From positions 12,191,594 through 12,255,593 of the forward strand of contig OZ036011.1 in the NCBI GenBank assembly GCA_964035015.1: a stretch of 64,000 nucleotides of DNA, read 5' to 3'. This DNA is from Corallium rubrum (lineage: Eukaryota; Cnidaria; Anthozoa; Scleralcyonacea; Coralliidae). A program made the position numbers and the translations under genes. The notes beneath the pieces were generated by a model. That model ran no database searches, was not told the origin of the DNA, and was given only the letters and a program-made list of their open reading frames with translations. This document shows positions 48,513-61,342 of the stretch, in pieces (within the stretch, counting starts at the first letter, position 1; the number at the start of each line of letters is the position of its first letter).

Positions 48513-51365
48513 CTTTTCTTGGACTAAAATTAGAAATCATTTGATGTAGTTTGGTCTTCTATAAACTATCTAAGTTCTTCAATGTGCAATCCTGATGTGT
48601 TGAAAATATTTCCGTTTGAGGTAATTCACACGTGTTCGACCGTTATCTACCGTCAATCAATATTTTACAGCTGCCGATCCATTTCTATTCATACCTTTGT
48701 CTTCTTAGAATATTTTCTGACTAGAAAGTAATGATTTTTCTTGAAACATGTTGCAGTTATGTCGTCTTTGTTCACAATTGAAACAGGCGAGGACATTATG
48801 CAGTACATTAGATTTTGCCTTGGGGTGTTTACTGCCACTTATGCCTCTCTGATAACTGACTTGTATGACCAGTGTTCTTCTTAACAGTGTTTTCACAACA
48901 TTAAAAAGATAAATGAAGGTTTGACTTCGGGTGCACGGTGTAAATGAACTTTCTTATTTTGTTGTTGACGCACCGATCATTCTCCAATTTCATTTGGAGC
49001 ACATTCTTCTCATACCATTATTTTTAATCAGATTTTTATCAGCTTCTTATGCCTACACTTGAAGGTTCATACGTGACATGATCTTTTGGCGTTTAGAAAT
49101 GTCTCTGGGTTGCTCTGAAAATGTCTGACTATAGTTTAGATTTCTCGCTCGACACCAAATATTTACCTCAAACTATTCTCGTGAATGCAACGGGAGAAAA
49201 ATGGCTGTAAATTGTAGTCCATTTGTTAAAAATGAGATGAAATTGCCACGACAAACTGGCATCAACTGCATTTTGACATACAATTTGGCGCAAAACTGCA
49301 AAAGACGTTCAAATACATGACGTACTATATATATCGTATACTGTGTGATATCTCTGGCTGTGTTGTTTGCTGTTGTAACTTGTAAAACGCAATGAAGCGT
49401 TCAATTACACAATTCGAAATAATTTCCAGATTATAGATCGTATATCTGTGCAGAACATTTAGCTCTGTATGTTTGTGGATCCGCTTGTATGACCAACTTG
49501 ATAATTTTTTATTTTAAAAGATGTTCACAAAAGTTGCCAAGATATTTGGCGGGAAGAGCGACATACAGCTGGATATAAATACCAGCTTTAACGCCGGCAG
49601 GAAATGATAATTTTCGACATTCCGCACTAACTAATATAACTGTGGGACACCAGGCTATCACAAAGATCACGTCTGATTTCATCTTATATTTACTTCGTAA
49701 TAATTACAGTAATTCCATTCAGACCGAAACATTTAATCAAACCAAACAATAGTTAGCTTTAAGTTATATTTTCCAGCCAATGCAAATATGCATGATTTAC
49801 TAGAACTTCAAATTTCTCAGGCCCCTTGTAGTTTACTGTAGCGCAGTTGGTAATCAATTACTATTGACCCCAGGAAACAACGTGTAACCACAATACTATT
49901 GATATGTTTGTAGCAGTGTTATTTAACAAAATTCCGAATGAAATTAGAATGTAGAATGTTTTTCATTCCATACTTAAATTAACTCATTTCCTTTCGTCTT
50001 TACATGCTTGGATCTACTCGATCAATTGCTTAATGCCATTTAGTGAATTACAATTCTTCAGTCACAGAGCATGAAGTGATCAACCTTGTACAACAGACTT
50101 TTTGAGCGCTATTTCTTTTTTAGAACTATATACGTGTTCTTGCATTTAAAATAAAGTTTTTTATTGTCTTCATGAGCCTGACTTAAAACTAAGTTTAATT
50201 AACTCTATTCCAAAGTTCGATGAAATATATATTCTCTTCAGCATCATAAAATACTGTATTGTATATATTTTCCTGCATGCATACTGTACTTCATATATAT
50301 TCACTAAATTGTATTGATATGTACATCTTATTTTACAGCAGTGGCAAAAAACTAGTTCCTGCCAGTGTCTTTCCTGTACGTTTTTTTGCTTGCAAAGGAG
50401 GAAAACTGACGTGGAAGAAGCCTTATGGCGGAGTTCAAATCACCTTCCAGAGCGAAGTTCCCAAGACAACTCAAGGCAGTTATCAAGTGTGTTTAACCGC
50501 AAAGGTTATTGGTATAAACATTTTCTTCAAACTAGGTAACAAGTTTAAAACTCTTCGCCGCCACGACGATAGGAAAACGTCGTCAGAGATGTGCGTTCTC
50601 TCGGATACTAAGATAATCTTCATATTTCTTGAAGCCACGGACGATGTATCGATTACGAAGTCAGCAATCTTTACTTATAGAACATTATTTAAGCTAAAAG
50701 GCAAAGGACGACGTCGACCCAAAGAATGTAAACCATGCAGACCACAAGAAGTAATCAGAAGCTTTTGTGATAGCGATTTTGGTGAGCAAGTGTTTGTTTT
50801 TTTCTTGTGCATGTAGAAACTATAGGAAACTCGGTGAGTCTGCCTGCGATGACGTAGTGTGCGTCACCAGCTAAATCTGTCAGTTACAATGTCGTTGCCT
50901 GAATCTTAAACTACTGTAAGACATTTGGAGTCAACTCGTTTAACGTTTGTTATAATAATAATAATTGATGGTTTAATAGGATATTCTCGCACCAAAGGTG
51001 AATTGCAATATGTTTACAGACAGTTATTTGACTTTTCTATTTATTCTCCAGCTGTTCTTGGTTATGTGAAATCAGTTATTCCTATTGGAGATGGACGAAA
51101 GAGAGGCGAAGCAATGGTGGTAGCAAACAAAATTCTTCACCAAACAGTCGAGATTTTTCAGAAGTCACCAAGTAGTTCAGAAATTATCGGAAACGTAAAT
51201 TTTCCTTTGTACTGTCACTGGAAGAAACGCTCAAAGCATGGCTATCTTTTTACAGGAAATTTAAAAGAAGGACTGGGTCCCGTAATTCACTGTCGGATTA
51301 AGTTTAATCTGTGGAGAAAACTTCATAAACGTGTTTGTAAAATTAAACCGGCAGTTCATACTTAA
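47625..51365 (+). CDS. meteorin / meteorin-like secreted protein
   Basis: Three exons, 47625-47743, 50339-50781 and 51052-51365, join in frame (GT-AG) to 291 aa, the usual size of the family. The signal peptide is RILFSLFVLILGKVSTQ (a second in-frame ATG lies at 47634). The mature chain starts CNW-x-x-SSG and has ten cysteines in the same order as meteorins. They are at ICNW, FACKGG, QVCLT, EMCVL, the ECKPC pair, SFCDSDF, YCHW, IHCRIKF and RVCK. GYLFTGNLKEG before the ninth Cys is characteristic. Meteorins are secreted factors acting on neural and metabolic cells in vertebrates; the role in this animal is unknown. Intron 1 (2.6 kb) carries an AT microsatellite. Confidence 0.82.
48420..48510. 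repeat. (AT)n microsatellite in meteorin-like intron 1
   Basis: Uninterrupted TA units over about 90 bp. Confidence 0.96.
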
Positions 51366-52235
51366 GATAACATCGACGTCGATAGCTCAGCACTAAATAA
51401 GTTATACGTGCATGAGCAGATGCATGTATTCACAAACAATAATCTCTTTCTATTAAAATATAATGTCATGTCATCTTTTTTATCCGTTTTGATCTGGAAG
51501 ATGGTTCCTCAATTTTGGTCGTTTTTTTAAAAAATTTTTTGTCACATCTATATAATCATCTGTTCATACAATTATTGTTTGTGAATACTTCTATTAAGAT
51601 AATTTATTTCTTCTGAGCTAGTTGACTAGTTTATTCCAGACCTAGTTTAAGCTTTGACTCCGATGCATGCAATGCCAGGAGATCGTGCATGCCGCCCCGC
51701 TCCTTGTGTTGTAACTTGTAAGCTCACAACAACGTTATTACACAATCCAAATAATTTATTATATTATAACTAATGCAAACACAAACCCTTAATCGTAGAT
51801 ATAAAGCTAATACAATGCTAAAAACCACTCAGACTTATTGTTTATATTTTACAACATGAGGAACGAGTGCACTAAAGATGGGGTCATTCCGGTGGAATAT
51901 ATACTACTAAACAGCTCAATAAATAAGCTTCCGTAGCGCTATCAAGTTGGAAGGCATAACGTTGGCGTGCTGGGGGCATTCCTTTTTGTTTTTGTTTTAA
52001 TTTCTGTTGTTACAAATTTGAGAAACTATGTGCAAAGCATAGCTCTAACTTTCAAATAGAAAGCACAAAGTATTATATATATATACGGAAATAATTTCTA
52101 GGATATTTGTAATATATATAATGATCTCCAGTAAATTTAACCTAGTGCATAAATATTTTAATCCCTTGATAACAAGGTTTATTGCTTGATGTAAATGAAT
52201 AAATTGGTTTTAACAGATAAACAGTGGTCTAATTT
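51366..52235. other. intergenic sequence after the meteorin-like gene
   Basis: AT-rich, no supported gene. AATAAA-like and ATTAAA strings occur near 51450, which would fit a polyadenylation site. Confidence 0.4.
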
Positions 52236-52302
52236 GTATGTATGTATGTATGTATGTATGTATGTATGTATGTATGTATGTATGTATGTATGTATGTATG
52301 TA

Positions 52303-52399
<97 letters not shown>

Positions 52400-52402
52400 A
52401 TA
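52236..52402 (+). repeat. compound (TATG)n-(TG)n microsatellite
   Basis: About 18 TATG units, then about 37 TG units, then three TATG units. Confidence 0.97.
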
Positions 52403-52879
52403 TCGGTACAGTGTATTGTATTGTATTAAAGGATATATAGTTGTGAGTAGCTTTTTTCTTATTTTAATTTTTATAACCTAATTTTTCGATTCAAGGCATT
52501 TTACCTTTATCATTTATATGTATTTATACGGTTGAATATTCGAATTTTCACGCTGCAAAGCAGCTACCAGTGGTGTGTGAGAATTAAAGGTTTTTGAAAG
52601 AGTGCAATGCAAAGTCAAATTATTTTTACCATAATTGAAAGGCTTCAGTATCAATCAATATTTGCATGCAGAGATGCTGAATGATGCAATCAGTGATCGA
52701 GGTGAGTCAGCCTATTTAAGTGATCAAAGCGTGCCATCACCTTAAATTCAGTCTTGTACCATGAACATATTTTAATTTGTTTAGATTACAATGTAAGATA
52801 AGTTTCAAGTGCAGGTCTTGATCACATTTGGTATGCATTTGGTTTGCAGATTGCATTCCAATGAAGCATCAGAGAGGAC

Positions 52880-53367
52880 CAGGGGCGTAGCCAAGGGGGG
52901 GTGAGGGGGGGTGGTCGCTCCCCCAATGGTCTCCAAGAATGTTCTCGTGAAAAGTTTAAATCCGTGGAGAAACTTGTAGGGAGGGGGGGGGGGGGGTACA
53001 GTTGTTTTAAGTCCAAGTGAGTAGATAGTTGATGTGTTATATATATTGCAGGCATGCATATGCTATAAATTACAATAGTAAGGGTCTATACAAAATCAGT
53101 GCTTCCAACCTGTTTTTACATTTACAACTCGTTTATAAATAAATCTAAAGATATTCTGACGTACGTGTATCATTCTATGTTCTGGTTTGATTTCAACAAA
53201 ATTATGTAATTTATTGCTTTCAGATTACTCTTAAATACTTGCCTCAAAATGCAGGAAATCGTGTTTCCGAGACCCTAGAAATCCAAAATTTTCCAGGGGG
53301 GCATACCCCCAGACCCCCCTAGGAGACCGAGGTTCTCACCCCCCCCCAAACCCTGGCTACGCCCCTG
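52880..53367. mobile_element. hAT-type non-autonomous element with perfect 8-bp target duplication
   Basis: The termini CAGGGGCGTAGCC and GGCTACGCCCCTG are inverted. GAGAGGAC lies on both sides (52872-52879 and 53368-53375). The 8-bp duplication and the CAGGG end are hallmarks of hAT elements. Long G runs lie near the left end and C runs near the right. No transposase is present in 488 bp. Confidence 0.93.
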
Positions 53368-53384
53368 GAGAGGACAGTCATGTA

Positions 53385-53729
53385 CACACGTAAAAACGCA
53401 CAAGCTGTTACAGACCTGAAAGCAAGTTGTTGCAATGCTGTTCAACAGGCTGTCACCGTGAGGTATTCGCACTGGCTGTCCCAGTCTGTTAACATGTCTG
53501 TAACAGGTTGTTGGCAACTTGTAACATGGCTGATGACTCCAACAGACTGATGACAAGTTGTATCCAACAACCTGTTACCTCTGTGCACTTAACAAGTTGT
53601 TAACAGGTTAATGCTAACAAAGCTGTAGCAGCTTCTTGAATGAACAGCATTGTTACAACCTGTTAAAGGACTTGCTACAAGCCTGTTGAGAACACATCCT
53701 GTTGACAAGCTGTGAGATTTTTATGTGTG
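53385..53729. mobile_element. TA-flanked inverted-repeat element built of CAAGTTGTTAACAGG-type words
   Basis: The ends CACACGTAAAAA and TTTTTATGTGTG are inverted with one mismatch and flanked by TA (53383-53384 and 53730-53731). The interior is a patchwork of short inverted words such as AACAAGTTGTTAACAGGTTA, able to form many small hairpins. It starts 10 bp beyond the hAT duplication. Confidence 0.65.
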
Positions 53730-53732
53730 TAC

Positions 53733-55570
53733 TCTGAATAAAATTACACTAATTAACAATCATATTAAAAAATTACACCTGGACTCTAACCTTTTGGAAA
53801 TCATCTTGCTTGATATTGCAGCTTGGTGAAAAGTTAATCCAATGTTTGCTATGAATCCATAGATTTCAAAATAATTAGATTCAAAAGATCCAATGATGGT
53901 TATTGTACAATTAAGAAACTCAAGTATCACTCCAAATGCAAGCCATTCTTTCTCTTGTGTTGACATTGCCAATATTCTGGTATTACAGCTTTTGAAGCCT
54001 TTTCTTCTGTAAAGCTCAATTACTATACAATTAAAAAAACCTGCTTAATAAGTTTTTCAGGAAACACAAGCTGTTACCAATTTCACTTTCTAAGTGTCAT
54101 TTTCAAAATAATATTATTATCCTGAATGTTTCAGACAAAATGGCAAAAAGTGGCACCTTGTTCAGACATTCTGAGAGAAGCTCAAGCATGCCTTGGCTTA
54201 GAACCACCCTTCCCTGGGAAACTTGGGTTAGGCCTCACCCCTTTAATCAGTAATGTTTTGCTGCCAGCTAGTCCCCAGTACTTTGAAACATGTTCTGACA
54301 CCAATGTTAATGCCACCCACCATTCTTAATTTGAACATTTAATAATTAAACTTGTTAACATTAACAATATTTCTCTGATTTAATCCACCACTTTTTTAGA
54401 ATAATTTGAACTGTGTTACATACCCTAATCAGGTTTTGAAAAACAGAAAAATTTTCTGAATAATTATACTTTTATTGTGTACAGGCCAATGAATTTTAAA
54501 AATATGAATTATGGAACTAATTTTCAGAATAATTTACTAATTACTATATGCAGATTTAATATATATATTTACATAAGTTCCAAAAATGTCAGTCCACAAT
54601 TTAATAGTTTTGGCCAAGCCTCAAGTCTCACTAAATTTTATAAAATGTTTTAAAAGTGAACTTACATATTCAGTGCAAGGAGAACCCTCAGGTCTGGTAC
54701 TCAAACATAATTATCTATCAATACCAGAGTTTTGAAGGAAAGCATTGTCGAAAACAGCAGAAAAGTCGAGTTCAAAGCATTCTTTTACTTCAACGAAACT
54801 CAGTTACTATAAAGTGGGTTTGTCAAAAGCACATGAAGCTAAAAAATGTTAGCTTGGATAACCAATACTCGTCACAATATTCGTCAAAAACTCTTTTAAT
54901 CTTCACTGACACTTTCTCCAAAGACCAAATGTCTTTCATAAGGTCTAGCTTCCACCTGGAAGAAAGACTCTACCGAAAGAGAGTCGACATACTTGTTCAG
55001 AATTTAGTTCAAATCCAAGCGAAATTACTCAATTGACAAATTAGAAAGGAAATTAGAAACAAAACAAAGGCAATTACCTTGCAGAAGTGCTTTAAAAACA
55101 TTTCAACGACGAACATGTCTTTTGTTGGGTGAAAACGGTTAGAAAAATACGTAGTTCTTCCCCAAATGTGCCAAAATTCTTCTCCAAATGCCCCAAGTGC
55201 TGTCAGTTTGTTTGGGGCCCGCGTCGAAATACTGCTCTGTGATTGGCTAGCGGGGGAAATGGGGGGTTCTGATTGGTTAAAGTACCAAAGACAACCCCAA
55301 AACATGGTAAAAATTGTTGGGTTTTTTATGAAAAAGTTAGCCTGCGAACCAGACGTATTTTCCTGCCCTCGTTGCCTCCCGCGAAAAAGTATGATCAGCA
55401 AAAAAACCCCTTCAAACCGACGTTACCTAATAATATAAGCAACTTATTTGTAGCACAATGTGACTGTGCAGAATTGAGTTTTGCTGGTAAAATTCAGTTA
55501 ATTTTGAATTAAACAAGCAAAAATGTCTTGTTATGCCAACAGTGTGTTCTTAGTATCTGGGGTTATCTTT
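53733..55570. other. intergenic sequence, no supported gene
   Basis: Several open frames of 65-130 codons occur on both strands between 54126 and 55512, but none shows a domain, conserved motif or plausible splice partner. The GC-richer part (55160-55400) may be an old repeat. Confidence 0.4.
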
Positions 55571-55639
55571 ATAGGGTGGAGGGGGATGGAGGGGGGATGG
55601 AGGGGGGCATGCTCTCAGGCCTGCAGGTACCCGGTAAAT

Positions 55640-56600
55640 GAGGGTTTGGTCAGAGGTTGTCATCATGTCTGTGTACAGGCAGTGGAGGATGGTATGGGAG
55701 GACGTCATGTCTGTGTATAGGCAGTGGAGGAGGGTATGGGAGGACGTCATGTCTGTGTATAGGCAGTGGAGGATGGTATGGGAGGACGTCGTGTCTGTGC
55801 ATAGGCAGTGGAGGAGGGTATGGAAGGTTGTGACTCTGTCTACGTATAGGCAGTGGAGCAGGGTATGGGAGGTTGTCGTGTCTGTGTATAGGCAGTGGAG
55901 GAGGGTATGGGAGGTCGTTGTGTCTGTGTATAGGCAGTGGAGGAGGGTATGGGAGGTTGTCGTGTCTGTGCATAGGCAGTGGAGGGTATGGAAGTTTGTG
56001 ACTCTGTCTACGTATAGGCAGTGGAGGGTATGGGAGGTTGTCGTGTCTGTGTACAGGCAGTGGAGGAGGGTATGGGAGGTTGTCGTGCCTGTGTACAGGC
56101 AGTGGAGGAGGGTATGCGAGGTTGTCATGTATGTGCATAGGCAGTGGAGGAGGGTACGGGAGTTTGTCGTGCCTGTGTACAGGCAGTGGAGGAGGGTATG
56201 GGAAGTTGTCATGTCTGTGCATAGGCAGTGGAGGAGGGTATGGGAGGTTGTGACTCTGTCTGTGTATAGGCAGTGGAGGAGGGTATGGAAGTTTGTCGTG
56301 TCTACGTATAGGCAGTGTAGGAGGGTATGGGAGGTTGTCATGTCTGTGCACAGGCAGTGGAGGAGGGTATGGGAGGTTGTGACTCTGTCTGTGTATAGGC
56401 AGTGGGGGAGGGTATGGAAGTTTGTTGTGTCTACGTATAGGCAGTGTAGGAGGGTATGGGAGGTTGTGACCATCTCTGTATAGGCAGTTGAGTAGCTAGG
56501 CTATGGGAGGTTGTGACCATCTCTGTATAGGCAGTTGAGTAGCTAGGGTATGGGAGGTTGTGACCATCTCTGTATATATAGGAAGTGGGTATGGGAGGTT
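55640..56600 (+). repeat. minisatellite, about 42-45 bp unit (GTCTGTGTATAGGCAGTGGA...)
   Basis: About 22 units contain ATAGGCAGTGGAGGAGGGTA then TGGGAGGTTGT, with variant units of different length. The unit is often a multiple of 3, so it produces long repetitive open frames on both strands; these have no biased substitution pattern and no start context, and I do not call them genes. Confidence 0.95.
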
Positions 56601-57896
56601 GTCCCAGAGATCTGCATTCTGCAAAGTCATCCATCGATACAAGGAAAACTAAGAATAATAATTATAAGTAAATATGGTACTGTACTCACCCAGGTTGGAG
56701 GGCAATGAGTAACTTGTATTGTATAACTTGTAAAATGATGACTAAGCTGAAAGCAACTGAATCAGGGTTTATATAATTAAGGTGATGGAGCCAGTGTTCC
56801 TGGATCTGACAGAAAGACTGCTGATCAGCTACACATTACTGTTACTTCTTTTATTGTGGTATAATAAAATACACATAAAATATGATGATAAATATCAACT
56901 AGTAGAACGTATAAGAACATCTCTGAGTGCAGCGTACAAAGTAGGGTAATATATTCCAATCACTTAGATCAACTACATTTACATTTGACCAAAACCTAAT
57001 GTAAGAACTAAAACATAGGGAGGAAATGCATCAGGCTTTTGGCTACCTACATGAAACCTGTCGAAAGCCTTTGATATGGGTAAGAGAACATTACACTTTA
57101 AGAATAATGTATAATTATTCTAAAATTAAAAAGAATATTTGTGCATAAACTTTTAGTTACCAGAATACAGTGTTTATCAGTTAAATAAAAATACATTATC
57201 ACAATTAAAAGCATTAATGCTGATTGCATGTGAGTACATTGAATTCTGATAAATGTAGTTGTTTGCATTGTGTCAATTCCTACTTGACACAGGGCCAAGT
57301 ATAAGTTCAGTCAAGTCAAGGTTATTTTAATACTCGTTGACAACAGCTCTTCTACAAGGTTCATAATTATTATCTCACAATTTGCTGTCTGGGATCCCAT
57401 GTTAAAAGTTATTAGTGTTAAATTTATTACGGTTTAATTTTTTACGGTAAATAAGTGAAATGTGATTGGTTAATACCAAAAATAAACAGTACCATACCTT
57501 TAATTTACAACGGACAAAGAACTTGATTTGAGCATTAAAAATATGGTCCTGTGTGAACTCATCGGGGCCAAGTAAGTGGACACAATGCAAACAATGATCA
57601 AAATTCAGTGCAGTCAGTGCACTCAGATGCAATCTGACAGCAGTATTATGGTACAGTAATAGTATTATTCAGATACAGCTAGAACTGTTTTTAAAAATTG
57701 TCTAATGTGATGAGTAGTCTATTGTATGTATTTCTAAAGTCTTTTAATTGTCACAAGTTACATGTCTACAGTATATCAACTGCAATATACTGTACCATAT
57801 ATATCTGTATCATACCTGATATGATGCAGGCTTTTACATTCATTTTTGCATTTTGTAAACTTATAATTATAATTATAAATAAGACAAACACTAACC
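56601..57896. other. intergenic sequence between the minisatellite and METTL18
   Basis: AT-rich, no ORF or repeat that I can support. The METTL18 3' UTR should lie at the right edge. Confidence 0.5.
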
Positions 57897-58838
57897 TCAA
57901 GCCAGTCCAGAAATCATTTGCATTTTTATAATTTCCCTCTTCACCCCATTGCTGTAAGTAGACACTATTGAAATATCAAACACACCATCTTTACAAACAA
58001 AATCTAAGAATTGTTCAGTGCTACCACCAACTCCAAAATAATAACTCTTGGCGGCAACAAAAACTACTCCATCTGGCTTCACGCTGTGCTTGATAATGTC
58101 ATACAATAAACATTGCATATCAATATTATAAATAGTCTCTGATGTAAGAATGATATCATAAGATGCAGGTTGCAGTAAAGAAATCATGGAGCTCCAGTCA
58201 CCAGAGGAAAACTGACAGGTCTTCTGCACAGCTTCAAGCAATGTCTGCATCTTGGAAAGACAAGATTTCGCAGAACTTAAATTTAATGCCACATTAGGAA
58301 TAGTGAAAACCTTCAAAACTTCTTCATTGTAATCTTGGAAATGAACAGTTGCACCATGTAACAAGGTATAAATACCAGGAAGTCCAGCACCACAACCTAA
58401 CTCCAGCACTTTCTTGCCAGCTAGTTGTTTTTGGTTAAAATTTTTATGAAGATATTTGACAAGATCCCAAGAACATTCCCAAATCTTCATGCCACCTTCA
58501 TAACGTAAAGGAATAAGATCCGTGTTGCATTTCAAAGCTTCATTTGTTCCACTGGATAAAAACTCAGACGAATCTTTTATTAAACTTTCCACGTATTTCA
58601 CAGAAAAATGTCGAAGAGAGAGAAAATTTTCACTTCCAGATTTTGGTAGTTCAACACATTGTATGTTAGACTGGTAGCCATCAAGGTTTTCATTTAATTG
58701 TTTTTTACTAGGAGTTATAAACTTTGCTTTCTTCCTCGCGCTTTCAATCACCTCTTTGTGTTCTAGTTTCTGTTGTTTTGACAAGGTATCGACATTACTT
58801 TCAGAAATGTCGAAGTTGAAACAAAAACTTGCCGCCAT
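57897..58838 (-). CDS. METTL18: METTL18-type protein-histidine methyltransferase
   Basis: Single-exon frame. The open frame begins at an ATG at 58931, but the internal ATG at 58838 is chosen because its MAASFCFNFDIS start resembles METTL18 N-termini; this gives 313 aa (344 from the outer ATG). In outer-ATG numbering, EGGMKIWECSWDL (145-157) is the family signature. VLELGCGAGLPGI (175-187) is the S-adenosylmethionine motif I, HFQDYN (197-202) is the acidic loop and ILTSETIYN (261-269) is the substrate-side motif. METTL18 methylates a histidine of ribosomal protein RPL3 in other animals and yeast. It lies head to head with GFER, with only 113 bp between start codons, so a shared promoter is likely. 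Confidence 0.9.
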   Translation of the reverse strand: MAASFCFNFDISESNVDTLSKQQKLEHKEVIESARKKAKFITPSKKQLNENLDGYQSNIQCVELPKSGSENFLSLRHFSVKYVESLIKDSSEFLSSGTNEALKCNTDLIPLRYEGGMKIWECSWDLVKYLHKNFNQKQLAGKKVLELGCGAGLPGIYTLLHGATVHFQDYNEEVLKVFTIPNVALNLSSAKSCLSKMQTLLEAVQKTCQFSSGDWSSMISLLQPASYDIILTSETIYNIDMQCLLYDIIKHSVKPDGVVFVAAKSYYFGVGGSTEQFLDFVCKDGVFDISIVSTYSNGVKREIIKMQMISGLA

Positions 58839-58951
58839 ATTTCTCTGTGTCAACTCTACCCCAGGCCATTCTCTCTTTGCTTTATTTAACAGAATTTTAG
58901 AAAGAAATTTCAAGTTTGAAGTTTTCTTCATTAGTTCATTCTAGTTTTAAG
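58839..58951. promoter_or_regulatory. bidirectional promoter region of METTL18 and GFER
   Basis: The start codons of two divergent genes are 113 bp apart (20 bp if METTL18 starts at 58931). No TATA box is evident. Such head-to-head pairs normally share a promoter. Confidence 0.6.
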
Positions 58952-61342
58952 ATGACAGAAGACTTGCTGATGCACGAGAAACGTGAAAAAAGACCTTGTA
59001 GAGTTTGTACAGATTTCAAATCATGGATGAAGCAAAAACGAGGCAGTGGACAGGTATAAATGATAATCATATTTCATTATTTCTACAGTCAAATTAGTAA
59101 ATAATATTTCTCCAGTGTGTAAAATTAAAATACTGTGAGCGTATATTGTTGATGAGGATATCCTCTTTGTCACTGACATATTGTTTTCTATTCCATAATA
59201 TGCCATGGTTTCTTACAATATACAGTCACTGTACATGTGGCAATAACTCCAGAATCATAATTATTCCTGGTAGCCAAATGCACCACTTCTAATTAATAAG
59301 TGGTTACCTAATGACCAGCAAATCTAAAAACTTGAAACAACAGTTAAATTTTATCTCTTGACTTAACTGTACATATAGTGAATTGGTGATTAATTGATTA
59401 TGGATTCCTACGTTGAGTGAACAAGTTACCCTAAATGGAAATGATGAATATACTATGAAGACAGAGTGGCCTGAGAGAAAGATACATTGTCATCATTGTC
59501 ACAACTCTTTCATGATCACCTGTAAACCTGATAGGTAGTGCATCAAGGTAGTGCATCAGAGTAGTGCATCTGCCATCAGAGTAGCTAGTGCATCAGGGTA
59601 GTGCATCAGGGTAGTGCATCAGAGTAGTGCATCAGGGTAGTGCATCAGGGTAGTGCATCAGAGTAGTGCATCAGAGTAGTGCATCAGAGTAGTGCATCAG
59701 AGTAGTGCATCAGAGTAGTGCATCAGAGTAGTGCATCAGAGTAGTGCATCAGAGTAGTGCATCAGTGTAGTGCATCAGAGTAGTGCATCAGAGTAGTGCA
59801 TCAGAGTAGTGCATCAGAGTAGTGCATCAGAGTAGTGCATCAGAGTAGTGCATCAGGGTAGTACATCAGAGTAGTGCATCAGAGTAGTGCATCAGAGTAG
59901 TGCATCAGAGTAGTGCATCAGAGTAGTGCATCAGAGTAGTGCATCAGAGTAGTGCATCAGAGTAGTGCATCAGAGTAGTGCATCAGAGTAGTGCATCAGA
60001 GTAGTGCATCAGAGTAGTGCATCAGAGTAGTGCATCAGAGTAGTGCATCAGAGTAGTGCATCAGAGTAGTGCATCAGGATAATGCATCAGAGTAGTGCAT
60101 CAGAGTAGTGCATCAGAGTAGTGCATCAGAGTAGTGCATCAGAGTAGTGCATCAGAGTAGTGCATCAGAGTAGTGCATCAGAGTAGTGCATCAGGGTAGT
60201 GCATCAGGATAATGCATCAGAGTAGTGCATCAGAGTAGTGCATCAGAGTAGTGCATCAGAGTAGTGCATCAGGGTAGTGCATCAGAGTAGTGCATCAGGG
60301 TAGTGCATCAGAGTAGTGCATCAGAGTAGTGCATCAGAGTAGTGCATCAGAGTAGTGCATCAGAGTAGTGCATCAGGATAATGCATCAGAGTAGTGCATC
60401 AGAGTAGTGCATCAGGGTAGTGCATCAGGGTAGCGCATCAGGGTAGTGCATCAGAGTAGTGCATCAGGGTGGTAGGTCTACTTCACAGTAGTTTATGGTT
60501 TGGGGGCTTAGTGAACTCTACCAGTAACTTTCTGATTCTAGACAAGACAGTCAAGCACGTCACAAACTGTTGATGTTTCAACTGGCATTGAACCACTCTC
60601 TCCAGCAGAAGCTCCATCAACGGAATGTCCATTGGATCTTAGTGAACTTGGTCGTGGAACTTGGGGATTCTTACACACAATGGCAGTGTATTATCCAGAC
60701 AAACCAACAGCTGAACAGCAGCAAAATATGACACAATTTATTAAGTCTTTCTCAATGGTATTTCCATGTCAAGACTGTGCTAAAGATCTACAGGAAAGGT
60801 AGAAACTTGTTTGATTTAAATCTACATTATTTTAAATAGTTTATGGTATATATTGGTAAGTATAATATCAATACAAACAATACAAACACTGGGTTCTTTA
60901 CAAGCAGTGGACAAACTTCCTAAATCTGTACGCCCATTGCATTTGGGGAAATACAATTCTTTTCACAAGCCGACAGATAATTTATAATTTTCTAAAATAC
61001 AGTAATCAATTTCATGATCATGGATATTACGTTGTTAAGATGACAGTGTTCTAGTTCCTGACTCTTTCTTTACTGTTTCATTCTGTTTTTACTGAACTAT
61101 TTGTACAGGAGCTGAGAGTATGTATGTACGTTGTATTTTGTCACCTATTGTATTGTACTGTTTTATTTTATTTTAGGTTAGAAAGAACACCTCCATTGAC
61201 AGAAAACAGGGTGAAACTGTCACAATGGCTATGTCGTATTCATAATGAAATAAATAAAAGATTAGGGAAAGGTGAATTTGATTGTTCAAAAGTCGATGAA
61301 CGATGGAGGGATGGTTGGAAGGATGGATCATGTGATTATTAA
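58952..61342 (+). CDS. GFER: FAD-linked sulfhydryl oxidase ALR/Erv1
   Basis: Three exons, 58952-59053, 60542-60798 and 61177-61342, join in frame to 174 aa. The N-terminus holds RPCRVC, the shuttle-type cysteine pair region of the long form. The Erv1/ALR domain has [20 protein letters not shown], the redox centre FPCQDC (CxxC), the FAD-contacting [10 protein letters not shown] and the second structural cysteine at [14 protein letters not shown]. The C-terminus GSCDY matches the family end. The enzyme reoxidises Mia40 in the mitochondrial intermembrane space for disulfide import and passes electrons to cytochrome c or oxygen. The 1.5-kb first intron is mostly a 13-bp minisatellite. It is divergent from METTL18. 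Confidence 0.93.
59535..60475 (+). repeat. 13-bp minisatellite in GFER intron 1 (about 70 copies)
   Basis: The unit AGTAGTGCATCAG recurs with AG/GG variants (GAGTAG or GGGTAG) and rare GGATAATGCATCAG copies. It ends 66 bp before the exon 2 acceptor. Confidence 0.96.

Noticed and set aside
54656..55401. 126- and 130-codon ORFs
   Set aside because: No domain, no conserved motif, and they overlap other frames in AT-rich DNA.
55550..56483. Long open frames of 233-307 codons on both strands
   Set aside because: They are produced by the 42-45 bp minisatellite (unit often divisible by 3), are open in several frames at once and have no domain.
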